DNA of 21,065 nt from Leptolinea sp. UBA1437 (GTDB lineage: Bacteria; Chloroflexota; Anaerolineae; Anaerolineales; Anaerolineaceae): contig DCTP01000147.1 in assembly GCA_002329625.1 (NCBI GenBank), positions 9,253 to 30,317 of the forward strand, written 5' to 3'. A model generated the notes under the pieces. That model worked only from the letters and a program-made list of their open reading frames with translations, was not told where the DNA came from and ran no database searches. Both the position numbers and the translations under genes were made by a program. Positions 1 to 6,921 of the stretch are shown here, piece after piece (the stretch's first letter is position 1; each line of letters starts with the position of its first letter).

Positions 1-641
1 AAAACCCGATATTTCACCCGGTGATGAGCACTTTGCACCCCGTTTGAGTTCATTGTCCAGTAATAAAGCCATTCCCCTTGTTCACCGGTCACACGAAGCG
101 GTACCCTGCATTCGGAACTTTCACATTCTCCTTCGAAAGCTCCTATCCGAATCCGGATCTTTATCGGGAAAGATGTAAAAGCGGATGAATCGACCATTCG
201 GATTTGAATTTCCGGTATCTGCGGACAGAGTTGATTTGGCTGACAATTGACCAATTCAAAGCGGAGCGGAGGGAAAGATCCCGTTAGATCAGGGGATTTT
301 TCTTCGGATATTTCATCGCGTGAAATAAGTGGTCCGGTTCTGCGAAGGAACAAGCCGGTGCAATTTTGATTTTCGATGATATGATCGCACGGTGGTGTCG
401 TCTGCCATTCGAAAAGGACTTCGGGACCGCACTGTTCTAAAATTTCCTGCTCCCCGGGCTGAATTTCGGAATTGATCATCATTGTACAAACTGTTTGAGA
501 GGTATTCCAATAAGCAAGCTGCCAAACGATTTGTTGATCGGATGATGCTGCAAATATAGAGATTGAAGTACAAAAAATCAGGAAGATAAAGAACGAAACA
601 GAAAGAAGAAGAAAGAAGGATATCCTGTTCTTTCCTCCCAT
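1..641 (-). CDS. Secreted protein of unknown function, N-terminal part (gene continues past the left edge)
   Basis: An open frame runs on the minus strand from an ATG at 641 to the window edge with no stop, giving 213 visible residues. The protein starts MGGKNRISFF, then has a long hydrophobic stretch (about residues 8-31) ending near A-A-S-S, a typical Sec signal peptide with a likely cleavage site around residue 32. The mature part contains many Cys (about ten in 180 residues) and looks like a secreted beta-rich, disulfide-containing domain. The last visible residues, with W-L-Y-Y-W followed by a K-Y-R-V strand, resemble the end of an immunoglobulin-like repeat, but I do not recognise the family. 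The Shine-Dalgarno before 641 is weak; the signal peptide is what decides the start. A 112-residue alternative frame over 313-651 lacks this organisation and I take it to be a shadow. Function is unknown. Confidence 0.72.
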   Translation of the reverse strand, partial: MGGKNRISFFLLLSVSFFIFLIFCTSISIFAASSDQQIVWQLAYWNTSQTVCTMMINSEIQPGEQEILEQCGPEVLFEWQTTPPCDHIIENQNCTGLFLRRTGPLISRDEISEEKSPDLTGSFPPLRFELVNCQPNQLCPQIPEIQIRMVDSSAFTSFPIKIRIRIGAFEGECESSECRVPLRVTGEQGEWLYYWTMNSNGVQSAHHRVKYRV

Positions 642-905
642 AAAAGGTCACTCGTTCTTCGTTACGAGATCATTTGATTTTAGAAGCATGATTCTATTTT
701 TGATCTATCTATATTTATGATATGAAATGATCGATCCGATAAAACCTGGAAAATTATACTCGGAACGTACTTGAATGAACAGTGAAATGGAATTTAATGC
801 GGCAAGTTAAAGAATAATAGAAAATACCAGAATAAAAAGACTTATTCTGAAGAATATTCGATAAGATTGATAAGCAAAGTTCTCGTTGAAGACTTGAGAA
901 TCAGA
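642..905. other. Intergenic region between murI and the secreted-protein gene
   Basis: I see no coding frame in these 264 AT-rich bases. A perfect TATAAT on the minus strand (plus-strand 753-758) could drive the secreted-protein gene, with a transcription start about 105 nt before its ATG. There is no clear intrinsic terminator for murI; the only strong dyad overlaps the murI stop codon. Confidence 0.5.
753..781 (-). promoter_or_regulatory. Candidate promoter of the left-edge secreted protein gene
   Basis: On the minus strand a -10 box matching TATAAT exactly lies at 753-758. The hexamer 17 nt upstream (776-781, TGTTCA) matches the -35 consensus poorly, so the call rests on the -10 and the position. 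Confidence 0.35.
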
Positions 906-928
906 TTAATATTCTTCGATATTAATCT
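903..928 (-). repeat. Perfect 10-bp hairpin overlapping the murI stop codon
   Basis: Arms at 903-912 and 919-928 are exact reverse complements (AGATTAATAT/ATATTAATCT) around a 6-nt loop, and the murI stop lies inside the stem. The stem is AT-rich and no T-run follows on the minus strand, so it is not a standard terminator; it could protect the mRNA 3' end or be chance. Confidence 0.35.
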
Positions 929-1721
929 TTTGTATTTTTCCGATAGAAAAAGGCATGATTTGATTGGCAAATTCAGTCATTCTTGCAGCCGGATCGCTTA
1001 CATAAAACAAATAATTTGCTTTTTCTTGAGAAAAAGAAGTATTTAGAAGGTCATTTTTCGTAAGAATCTGCCGAAGCATTTCGGCGGTGTTCAAGCCAGG
1101 ATCTACACATATCACATTCTCTCCCATAAATCTCTCAATGGCTGTCTTTATTAACGGATAATGCGTACATCCTAACAGTAGGGTATCGATATTTTCTCCC
1201 TTAATATCCGTTAGGTAACGGGCAATAATCTGATCAGTAAGATCATCCTCAAAAAGCCCTTCTTCAACGAATGGGACAAATAAAGGACAAGCTTGTTTAT
1301 AAATTTCGAAATCCGGATTAATCTGGCTTAAAAAGGATTCGTACGCACCGGAATGTATCGTTGCATAGGTACCAATAATACCGATTTTCCCATTTCGGGT
1401 TGCCGCTGCCGCTGCATACGCTCCCGGTTCGATGACACCAATGATCGGTATTTTGGTTTCCTGCCGAATATCATCCAAGGCATAAGCGCTTGCTGTGTTA
1501 CAAGCGATAACGATCGCCTTTACGTTTTGACTTTCCAGAAATCGGACGATCTGTCGAGTGTAATGAATGATCGTCTCCTTGGATTTGTTCCCGTATGGAA
1601 CACGAGCGGTGTCCCCAAAATAAATGATATTTTCTTCCGGCATCTCTTGAATCAGTTTCCGCATAACGGTCAATCCGCCGACTCCTGAATCAAAAATTCC
1701 GATCGGAGCACTCTTATTCAT
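906..1721 (-). CDS. murI: Glutamate racemase
   Basis: A cytoplasmic, cofactor-independent racemase that converts L-glutamate to D-glutamate for peptidoglycan stem peptides. The 271 residues are the usual length and all family motifs are present: IFDSGVGG at 9-16 (Asp11), YFGDTARVPYG at 34-44, the first catalytic Cys in ACNTA (Cys74), ACPLFVPFVEEG near 144-155, and the second catalytic pair in LLGCTHYP (Cys185, His187). The start at 1721 is supported by an AGGAGAGG sequence a few bases upstream. A minus-strand TATAAT with a TTGGCA -35-like hexamer lies 50-80 nt upstream. The gene is divergent from the CBS-domain protein gene and probably forms its own transcript. An essential cell-wall gene; no odd features. 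Confidence 0.97.
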   Translation of the reverse strand: MNKSAPIGIFDSGVGGLTVMRKLIQEMPEENIIYFGDTARVPYGNKSKETIIHYTRQIVRFLESQNVKAIVIACNTASAYALDDIRQETKIPIIGVIEPGAYAAAAATRNGKIGIIGTYATIHSGAYESFLSQINPDFEIYKQACPLFVPFVEEGLFEDDLTDQIIARYLTDIKGENIDTLLLGCTHYPLIKTAIERFMGENVICVDPGLNTAEMLRQILTKNDLLNTSFSQEKANYLFYVSDPAARMTEFANQIMPFSIGKIQKINIEEY

Positions 1722-1773
1722 TCAATTCCTCTCCTATTCCCACTTGCAAAAAGCTTTTTCGAACAATTTACAA

Positions 1774-1800
1774 ATTATACGCGGAAAACTTAATTGCCAA
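1774..1800 (-). promoter_or_regulatory. Candidate murI promoter
   Basis: On the minus strand, TTGGCA (plus 1795-1800, 5 of 6 to the -35 consensus) and an exact TATAAT (1774-1779) are separated by 15 nt, shorter than the ideal 17. It points towards murI, whose ATG is about 50 nt further on. Confidence 0.5.
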
Positions 1801-1815
1801 ATTTCTAATAACATT

Positions 1816-1827
1816 ATCATTAATGAT
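1816..1827. repeat. 12-bp perfect palindrome between the divergent murI and CBS-protein genes
   Basis: ATCATTAATGAT reads the same on both strands and sits just upstream of both divergent promoter candidates. It could be an operator; the flanking ATTATC-like hexamers faintly recall Fur-type sites. Sequence alone does not identify a regulator. Confidence 0.3.
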
Positions 1828-1841
1828 GTAATTCAATCAGT

Positions 1842-1847
1842 TATAAT
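1842..1847 (+). promoter_or_regulatory. Candidate -10 box of the CBS-protein/cdd/recO cluster
   Basis: An exact TATAAT on the plus strand, 74 nt before the first ATG of the cluster. No good -35 hexamer is visible at 16-18 nt upstream, so it may need an activator, or the true promoter may lie elsewhere. Confidence 0.35.
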
Positions 1848-1920
1848 TTTTATATCGCACATGATTTTGTGTAGCGATAGTAGAAAGGTTGATATATCGG
1901 TGTAAACCGGTAAAAAATTA

Positions 1921-3219
1921 ATGGAACCTGGAAGTTGTACTCCGTCCGAAATTAATTCCCATTATCTGACACTCTTAATTGTTTTTTTATTTCTGTATTT
2001 TCTGTTTACGGTAATTTATTCCGTATTCAGATTTAATAGGCGCCCCGACATTTTTTCAGAAGAAAATGAAAAGGAGAAGAATGCGGAAAATGCTTCTGCT
2101 TTATCTCCCGAGCAAGTGAATGTTATCTGGTTGGCTGCAAAAATAAATGCAGTCATCGTGTCCATTTTTGCGTTTATTCTGATTAACGACAGCTTCTGCC
2201 TCTATCGAAGTCAATGGCTCTTATTATTGAGTATCATTCTGATTCCGCTTGTATTGTATTTCTTGGAAGCATTGATCAGCGGTATTGCCGCACGAAATGC
2301 CGATTCATGGATAAAGTACTTTCATGGTATTGCCCGTTTGACAGTTTTTTTCTTTAAACCGCTTTATTCGTTTTATGAGTCTTTTAAACCCGATAATATT
2401 CGCAACGATTATACATTCAATGAAGTGGAAGCCCATTTAAGAGAATGGGTAAATAATGCTCCGGATAATGCCGCTTTGAAAGAAGATGAACGAAAAATGG
2501 TCCGTTCTATTCTTCATTTCAGCGATACACTGATTCGAGAGATTATGATTCCTCGTATTGATATGACCGCGGTAGATGTCGAAACCAGTCTTGAAGAGGC
2601 GGCATCTATCGTATTGGCTTCCGGACATTCTCGTTTGCCGGTTTATGAGGATGACATCGACAATATTATCGGTGTTCTTTATGCAAAAGATCTGTTAAAA
2701 ATCTATACGGAAAATCCGGAAAATCGCGCGTTGCGGGATTATCTGAGGCCTGCTTTATTTGTGCCCGAATCCAAAAAGGCTGGTGACTTATTGAGTGAAA
2801 TGCAAACTTCCGGGATTCACATGGTGATTGTTGTCGACGAATACGGAGGAACTGCCGGGATCGTTTCTATGGAAGACATTGTAGAAGAAATTGTCGGAGA
2901 AATCCGAGATGAATATGATGACAGCGAAGAAAAGCTGATCAATGAAATCAGTGAAAACGAATATTCTCTTTTGGGTAGAATCGACTTGGAAGATGTGAAT
3001 GAAATTCTCGGGACCCATATTACGCGAGAATCCGCGGATACACTCGCCGGCTTCCTTTACTCCCAGATCGGTAAAGTACCGGTCGGTGATGAGGAAATCG
3101 AAGTGGAAGGTTGGATATTCCGCATTGAAGAGTTATCCGGAAACAGAATCAGGCGTGTCCATGTAAAAAAGCTGGAAGAAGATTCGCCGAACAAGGAAGG
3201 TGAACAGGATGAAGAGTGA
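1921..3219 (+). CDS. CorC/HlyC-type membrane protein with paired CBS domains
   Basis: A 432-residue membrane protein of the hemolysin C/CorC/CNNM superfamily, whose members are linked to magnesium or cobalt efflux or transport regulation. Hydrophobic helices lie at about 15-36, 67-90, 98-122 and 135-152, a reduced or diverged version of the usual N-terminal membrane domain. Then come two CBS domains (about 209-262 and 272-328) with the family hallmark V-V-D-E-Y-G-G-T-A-G-I-V-S-M-E-D near 304-319, and a C-terminal CorC_HlyC domain at about 345-417. Adenosine-nucleotide binding by the CBS pair is known for the family, not shown here. An in-frame stop at 1903-1905 forces the start to 1921, yet there is no Shine-Dalgarno before it. 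The last bases overlap the start of cdd, implying co-translation. Substrate unknown. Confidence 0.88.
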   Translation: MEPGSCTPSEINSHYLTLLIVFLFLYFLFTVIYSVFRFNRRPDIFSEENEKEKNAENASALSPEQVNVIWLAAKINAVIVSIFAFILINDSFCLYRSQWLLLLSIILIPLVLYFLEALISGIAARNADSWIKYFHGIARLTVFFFKPLYSFYESFKPDNIRNDYTFNEVEAHLREWVNNAPDNAALKEDERKMVRSILHFSDTLIREIMIPRIDMTAVDVETSLEEAASIVLASGHSRLPVYEDDIDNIIGVLYAKDLLKIYTENPENRALRDYLRPALFVPESKKAGDLLSEMQTSGIHMVIVVDEYGGTAGIVSMEDIVEEIVGEIRDEYDDSEEKLINEISENEYSLLGRIDLEDVNEILGTHITRESADTLAGFLYSQIGKVPVGDEEIEVEGWIFRIEELSGNRIRRVHVKKLEEDSPNKEGEQDEE

Positions 3220-3613
3220 AAATGACCTTCGGGAATTGATTGATATCGCATTGGCTGTCCGTGGTAAAGCTTATGCGCCCTATTCGAAATACGCGGTGGG
3301 CGCTGCACTGCGAACAGGCAGCGGTAAAATTTACACCGGTGTGAATGTGGAAAACTCTTCATATCCTCTCACTATTTGCGCGGAACGCAACGCCATCTTC
3401 CATGCGATTACCGAGGGTGATTCGGATTTTGAAACGATTGTGATAGCAACTGAGAATGGCGGGTCTCCTTGCGGTGCCTGTAGGCAGGTAATGGCGGAAT
3501 TTGCATTGGATATGAACGTTGTGATGGTGGATAAAAGCGGAAAGATCATTTTACAGGCCACTGTGGATGAACTTTTACCGGAAGCTTTCACTCCGAAATC
3601 ACTCAGAAAATAG
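3209..3613 (+). CDS. cdd: Cytidine deaminase
   Basis: A zinc hydrolase that deaminates cytidine and deoxycytidine to uridine and deoxyuridine in pyrimidine salvage. The zinc and catalytic motif C-A-E lies at 57-59 (Cys57 ligand, Glu59 proton shuttle) and the second zinc motif P-C-G-A-C at 87-91 (Cys88, Cys91). N-V-E-N-S-S at 46-51 is the usual substrate-binding stretch. At 134 residues it is the standard short, tetrameric type. I choose the ATG at 3209 over a GTG at 3200 because AAGGAAGG lies 8 nt before the ATG. That start overlaps the stop of the preceding gene (3217-3219), so translation is probably coupled. In many Gram-positive-type genomes cdd sits near era and recO; here recO follows 6 nt after its stop. 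Confidence 0.96.
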   Translation: MKSENDLRELIDIALAVRGKAYAPYSKYAVGAALRTGSGKIYTGVNVENSSYPLTICAERNAIFHAITEGDSDFETIVIATENGGSPCGACRQVMAEFALDMNVVMVDKSGKIILQATVDELLPEAFTPKSLRK

Positions 3614-3619
3614 CACGTT

Positions 3620-4369
3620 ATGGAAAGATCTGTTCGAGTTCAGGCTCTGGTTCTCAGCCATAATGACTTTGGTGAAGCGGATCGATATGTAAAATTATTG
3701 ACACCCGATCGGGGAAAGATTTCGGCCTTGGCAAAAGGAGTACGAAAAATGAATTCCCGAAAGGCCGGTCATTTAGAGCCGTTTACCATAATTTCAGCCC
3801 AGCTGGTCCAAGGAAAAGGATCATCTTGGATTATCAGTCAGGTTTCTACTATAGAGAGTTTCCCCGGCTTGACCGATAATTTGGAATCAACTTGCCATGC
3901 GGCTTATGTCTCGGAATTGACGGATCGTTTTGCTACAGAGGAATATTCGAATTTTGAGCTTTATAAACTGGCTGTAGAAACCATGCGCCGTCTTTCAAGA
4001 ATAACCGATCATTTCCCGATAATGCGATATTTCGACTTCAGACTGCTTGATTTGGCCGGCTTTCGACCGCAACTTCATTCCTGTGTTCGGTGCGGTAACG
4101 AAATTAACGAAGAGCAACAATTTTTTTCAAACATTTTGGGCGGAGTGGTCTGTCCGAAATGCGGCATGAAAGAATCCGGGACCGTGTCCATTTCGTCTCG
4201 CTCGTTGAAATATTTTCGCTATTATCAAACACACAATTTTTCTCAAGCTTCGGCTGCCGGCTGGCCGGCTGATCTAAGGCAAGAATCAGAAATCATCCTG
4301 ACCAATTATCTAACCTATTTTGCGGAAAAAAAGATCAATAGTCAGATCTTTTTAAACTGTATTCGTTGA
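3620..4369 (+). CDS. recO: DNA repair protein RecO
   Basis: RecO works with RecF and RecR to load RecA onto SSB-coated single-stranded DNA during gap repair and also anneals complementary strands. The 249 residues are a normal length. The N-terminal OB-fold shows the family pattern A-L-V-L-x-x-x-D-F-G-E-A-D-R (9-22) and T-P-D-R-G-K-I-S-A-L-A-K-G-V-R (28-42). The C-terminal zinc finger is intact with C-x2-C at Cys155/Cys158 and Cys178/Cys181. The ATG is 6 nt after the cdd stop with no clear Shine-Dalgarno, so it probably relies on translational coupling. It is followed by 48 nt before the phosphorylase gene. Confidence 0.95.
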   Translation: MERSVRVQALVLSHNDFGEADRYVKLLTPDRGKISALAKGVRKMNSRKAGHLEPFTIISAQLVQGKGSSWIISQVSTIESFPGLTDNLESTCHAAYVSELTDRFATEEYSNFELYKLAVETMRRLSRITDHFPIMRYFDFRLLDLAGFRPQLHSCVRCGNEINEEQQFFSNILGGVVCPKCGMKESGTVSISSRSLKYFRYYQTHNFSQASAAGWPADLRQESEIILTNYLTYFAEKKINSQIFLNCIR

Positions 4370-4380
4370 TCATTGATCAA
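4366..4380 (+). repeat. Small dyad at the recO stop codon
   Basis: TTGATC and GATCAA flank a 3-nt spacer, with the recO stop inside. On the plus strand it is followed by A-rich rather than T-rich sequence, so it should not terminate transcription. It could be a weak pause or processing site between recO and the phosphorylase gene. Confidence 0.25.
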
Positions 4381-4417
4381 TAAAAAAAAGAGAATCACTT
4401 TATAAACGGAGGTGAAG

Positions 4418-6865
4418 ATGCGTTACGGGACTTTCGACGACGAGAAGCTTGAATATTGTATTACGCAACCGGATACACCGCTGCCTTGGATTAATTATTT
4501 GGGGACAGAAGATTTTTTTGGATTAATTTCAAATACGGCTGGTGGATACTGCTTTTATCGGGATGCCCGTTTACGTCGACTGACCCGTTATCGCTATAAT
4601 AATGTTCCTGCGGATAGCGGAGGAAGATATCTTTATCTGCGAGATCGGCAAACAGACGACTATTGGTCGCCGACTTGGCAACCGGTTCAATCAACTTTGG
4701 ATCACTACAGCTGTCGGCACGGATTGGGTTATACCGTCATCGCTTCGGAGAGAAAAGGAATTGCCTTTTCGGGGTGCTATTTTATTCCGATCGGCGAAAA
4801 TCTCGAAATCTGGGATATTACGATCACAAATCGGCGAAAAGAGGAAGCCGATTTATCCTTATTTTCATTTATAGAATTCTGCTTGTGGGATGCACAAGAT
4901 GATGCAACCAATTTCCAACGTAATTACAATATCGCAGAAGTGGAAGTTGAAGGGAGTACGATTTTCCATAAAACCGAATATCGAGAACGGCGGAATCATT
5001 TTGCATTTTTCCACTGTTCGGATCCGATAGCGGGTTTTGACACGCAACGAGAAGCGTTTCTCGGACTCTATCGTGGCTTCGATCAACCTCAAGCGGTTGA
5101 ACAGGGAGTTTCTTTCAACTCGATTGCGACGTCTTGGCAGCCGATCGGCTCTCACCAAGTACAATTCCATCTCAGCGCAGGTGAAAGCCGCCGGATCATT
5201 TTTTTGCTGGGGTATCATGAAAATCCCCGGAGTCAAAAATTTGATCCTCCCGAATCGAATACGCTCAATAAGAAAACCGTTTATCCCATTATTCGTGAAT
5301 GGGAACATCCGGAGCGGGTAGATCGGGCATTTTCGGACCTTAAATCTTATTGGAAGGGTATTCTGCAAAAGTTTTCTGTCCGGACACCGGTGAACCATGT
5401 GGATCGTATGATAAATACCTGGAATGCATATCAGTGTATGGTCACATTCAACCTGTCTCGCTCGGCATCCTATTTTGAAAGCGGGATCGGGCGGGGAATG
5501 GGTTTTCGTGATTCAAATCAAGATCTTTTGGGATTTATGCATATGGATCCGGAACGTGCTCGGCAACGGATACTTGATCTTGCCGCGACTCAGTTGGAAA
5601 ACGGAGGGGCATACCATCAATATCAACCGCTTACTAAGCGAGGGAATAACGATATTGGCTCAGGCTTTAATGATGATCCATTATGGTTGGTATTGAGCAC
5701 ATCCGCATACTTACGTGAAACGGGCGATTATTCCATTTTAGAAGAATCTGTACCATTCGAAAACCAGCCTGGATCGGAACAACCCTTATTGGAGCATTTG
5801 GACCGCTGTATTTCTTATACGAAAGAACGACTAGGGCCTCACGGACTCCCTCTTATCGGCAGAGCGGATTGGAATGATTGCTTGAATCTGAATTGCTTTT
5901 CGGATTCACCCGGGCAATCTTTTCAGACGACTACTAATAGAGAAGGCAAAAATGCCGAATCGGTATTTATTGGCGGTTTATTTGTTCTGGCTGCCAATGC
6001 CTATGCGGATATTCTGGATATATTACAACAAACAGAAAAATCAACTCGGATTCGTAGTTATGCGAATGAGATGGCAAAGGTTACGGATATGGCGGGATGG
6101 GATGGCCAATGGTTTTTACGGGCGTATGATGATCAAGGCGCTGCGGTTGGCTCTCATCATTGTACCGAAGGAAAAATCTTTATCGAACCCCAAGGGATCT
6201 GCACTATGGCAGGTATCGGGCTCGACAACGGTCATGCCGTGCAAGCTTTAAATTCTTTGAATGCGTATCTGTCCGGGAAAGACGGAATTGCATTATTATG
6301 GCCTGCTTTTACTCATTACTATATCAATCTGGGAGAAATAACATCATATCCTCCCGGATACAAAGAAAATGGATCCGTTTTTTGTCACACAAATCCATGG
6401 ATAATGATTGCCGAAACGAAACTGGGGGACGGGGATCGGGCTCTAGATTATTATTTAAAAATTTGCCCTTCTTTTCGTGAAGAGATCAGCGAAATTCATC
6501 GCTGTGAACCTTATGTCTATGCCCAGACGATTGCCGGACCCGAATCACCCACTCCCGGCGAAGCGAAGAATTCCTGGCTGACCGGGACCGCGGCTTGGAA
6601 TTACGTAGCGATTACCCAATATATCCTCGGAATTCGACCCGAATTGACCGGATTACGAGTGGAACCGATTATCCCAAAAGATTGGGAGGGCTTTCAAGTC
6701 GTTCGAGACTTTCGCGGCGTCCGATATGATATATCCGTGAGACGGAAAGGAAAAGGGAACCATTGTCAATTAAATATCGACGGTCAGGATATCGAAGGGA
6801 CTGTAATTCCTCTTTCCGTTGTTGAAGGGAAAAAGCAAGTGATGGTTCAAGCGATTATTCAATAA
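4418..6865 (+). CDS. Cellobiose phosphorylase (glycoside hydrolase family 94)
   Basis: An 815-residue cytoplasmic enzyme that splits cellobiose with inorganic phosphate into alpha-glucose-1-phosphate and glucose, saving one ATP per disaccharide. The N-terminus (YGTFDD, then TPLPWINYLGTEDFF, NTAGGYCFYRDARLRRLTRYRYNN) closely follows clostridial cellobiose phosphorylases. The beta-sandwich spans about 1-290 and the (alpha/alpha)6 barrel about 310-720. The catalytic acid is expected in A-D-W-N-D-C-L-N at 483-490, most likely Asp487. Length argues against cellodextrin phosphorylase (near 980 residues) and the N-terminus against chitobiose phosphorylase. There is no signal peptide. The ATG at 4418 has GGAGG 5 nt upstream, better placed than the in-frame GTG at 4412. 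No cellobiose transporter is nearby. It follows recO by 48 nt and may be read from the same transcript; a strong terminator follows. Confidence 0.93.
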   Translation: MRYGTFDDEKLEYCITQPDTPLPWINYLGTEDFFGLISNTAGGYCFYRDARLRRLTRYRYNNVPADSGGRYLYLRDRQTDDYWSPTWQPVQSTLDHYSCRHGLGYTVIASERKGIAFSGCYFIPIGENLEIWDITITNRRKEEADLSLFSFIEFCLWDAQDDATNFQRNYNIAEVEVEGSTIFHKTEYRERRNHFAFFHCSDPIAGFDTQREAFLGLYRGFDQPQAVEQGVSFNSIATSWQPIGSHQVQFHLSAGESRRIIFLLGYHENPRSQKFDPPESNTLNKKTVYPIIREWEHPERVDRAFSDLKSYWKGILQKFSVRTPVNHVDRMINTWNAYQCMVTFNLSRSASYFESGIGRGMGFRDSNQDLLGFMHMDPERARQRILDLAATQLENGGAYHQYQPLTKRGNNDIGSGFNDDPLWLVLSTSAYLRETGDYSILEESVPFENQPGSEQPLLEHLDRCISYTKERLGPHGLPLIGRADWNDCLNLNCFSDSPGQSFQTTTNREGKNAESVFIGGLFVLAANAYADILDILQQTEKSTRIRSYANEMAKVTDMAGWDGQWFLRAYDDQGAAVGSHHCTEGKIFIEPQGICTMAGIGLDNGHAVQALNSLNAYLSGKDGIALLWPAFTHYYINLGEITSYPPGYKENGSVFCHTNPWIMIAETKLGDGDRALDYYLKICPSFREEISEIHRCEPYVYAQTIAGPESPTPGEAKNSWLTGTAAWNYVAITQYILGIRPELTGLRVEPIIPKDWEGFQVVRDFRGVRYDISVRRKGKGNHCQLNIDGQDIEGTVIPLSVVEGKKQVMVQAIIQ

Positions 6866-6868
6866 AAA

Positions 6869-6895
6869 AAAGCTCCGAAAATAAATCGGAGCTTT
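6869..6895. terminator. Bidirectional intrinsic terminator between the phosphorylase and binding-protein genes
   Basis: A perfect 10-bp stem (6869-6878 with 6886-6895, core AGCTCCGA/TCGGAGCT) with a 7-nt loop is flanked by an A-run on the left and T-rich sequence on the right. The two flanking genes are convergent, so it can end both transcripts. Confidence 0.9.
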
Positions 6896-6921
6896 CTGTT
6901 TATTGAGCAAAAAAACTCTAA

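Noticed and set aside
313..651. 112-residue minus-strand frame at the left
   Set aside because: It overlaps, in another frame, the longer signal-peptide-bearing frame from 641 that is open to the window edge; its composition is not protein-like.
3200..3208. GTG 3200 as the start of cdd
   Set aside because: The Shine-Dalgarno-like AAGGAAGG sits directly on it; spacing is right only for ATG 3209.
4328..4353. A-run/T-run hairpin inside the end of recO, terminator-like
   Set aside because: The core has only the GATC pairs; the rest is A-T and it lies within coding sequence. Too weak to call a terminator.
4865..5398. 177-residue minus-strand frame inside the phosphorylase gene
   Set aside because: Fully antisense to a clear GH94 gene; no recognisable domain, typical shadow frame.
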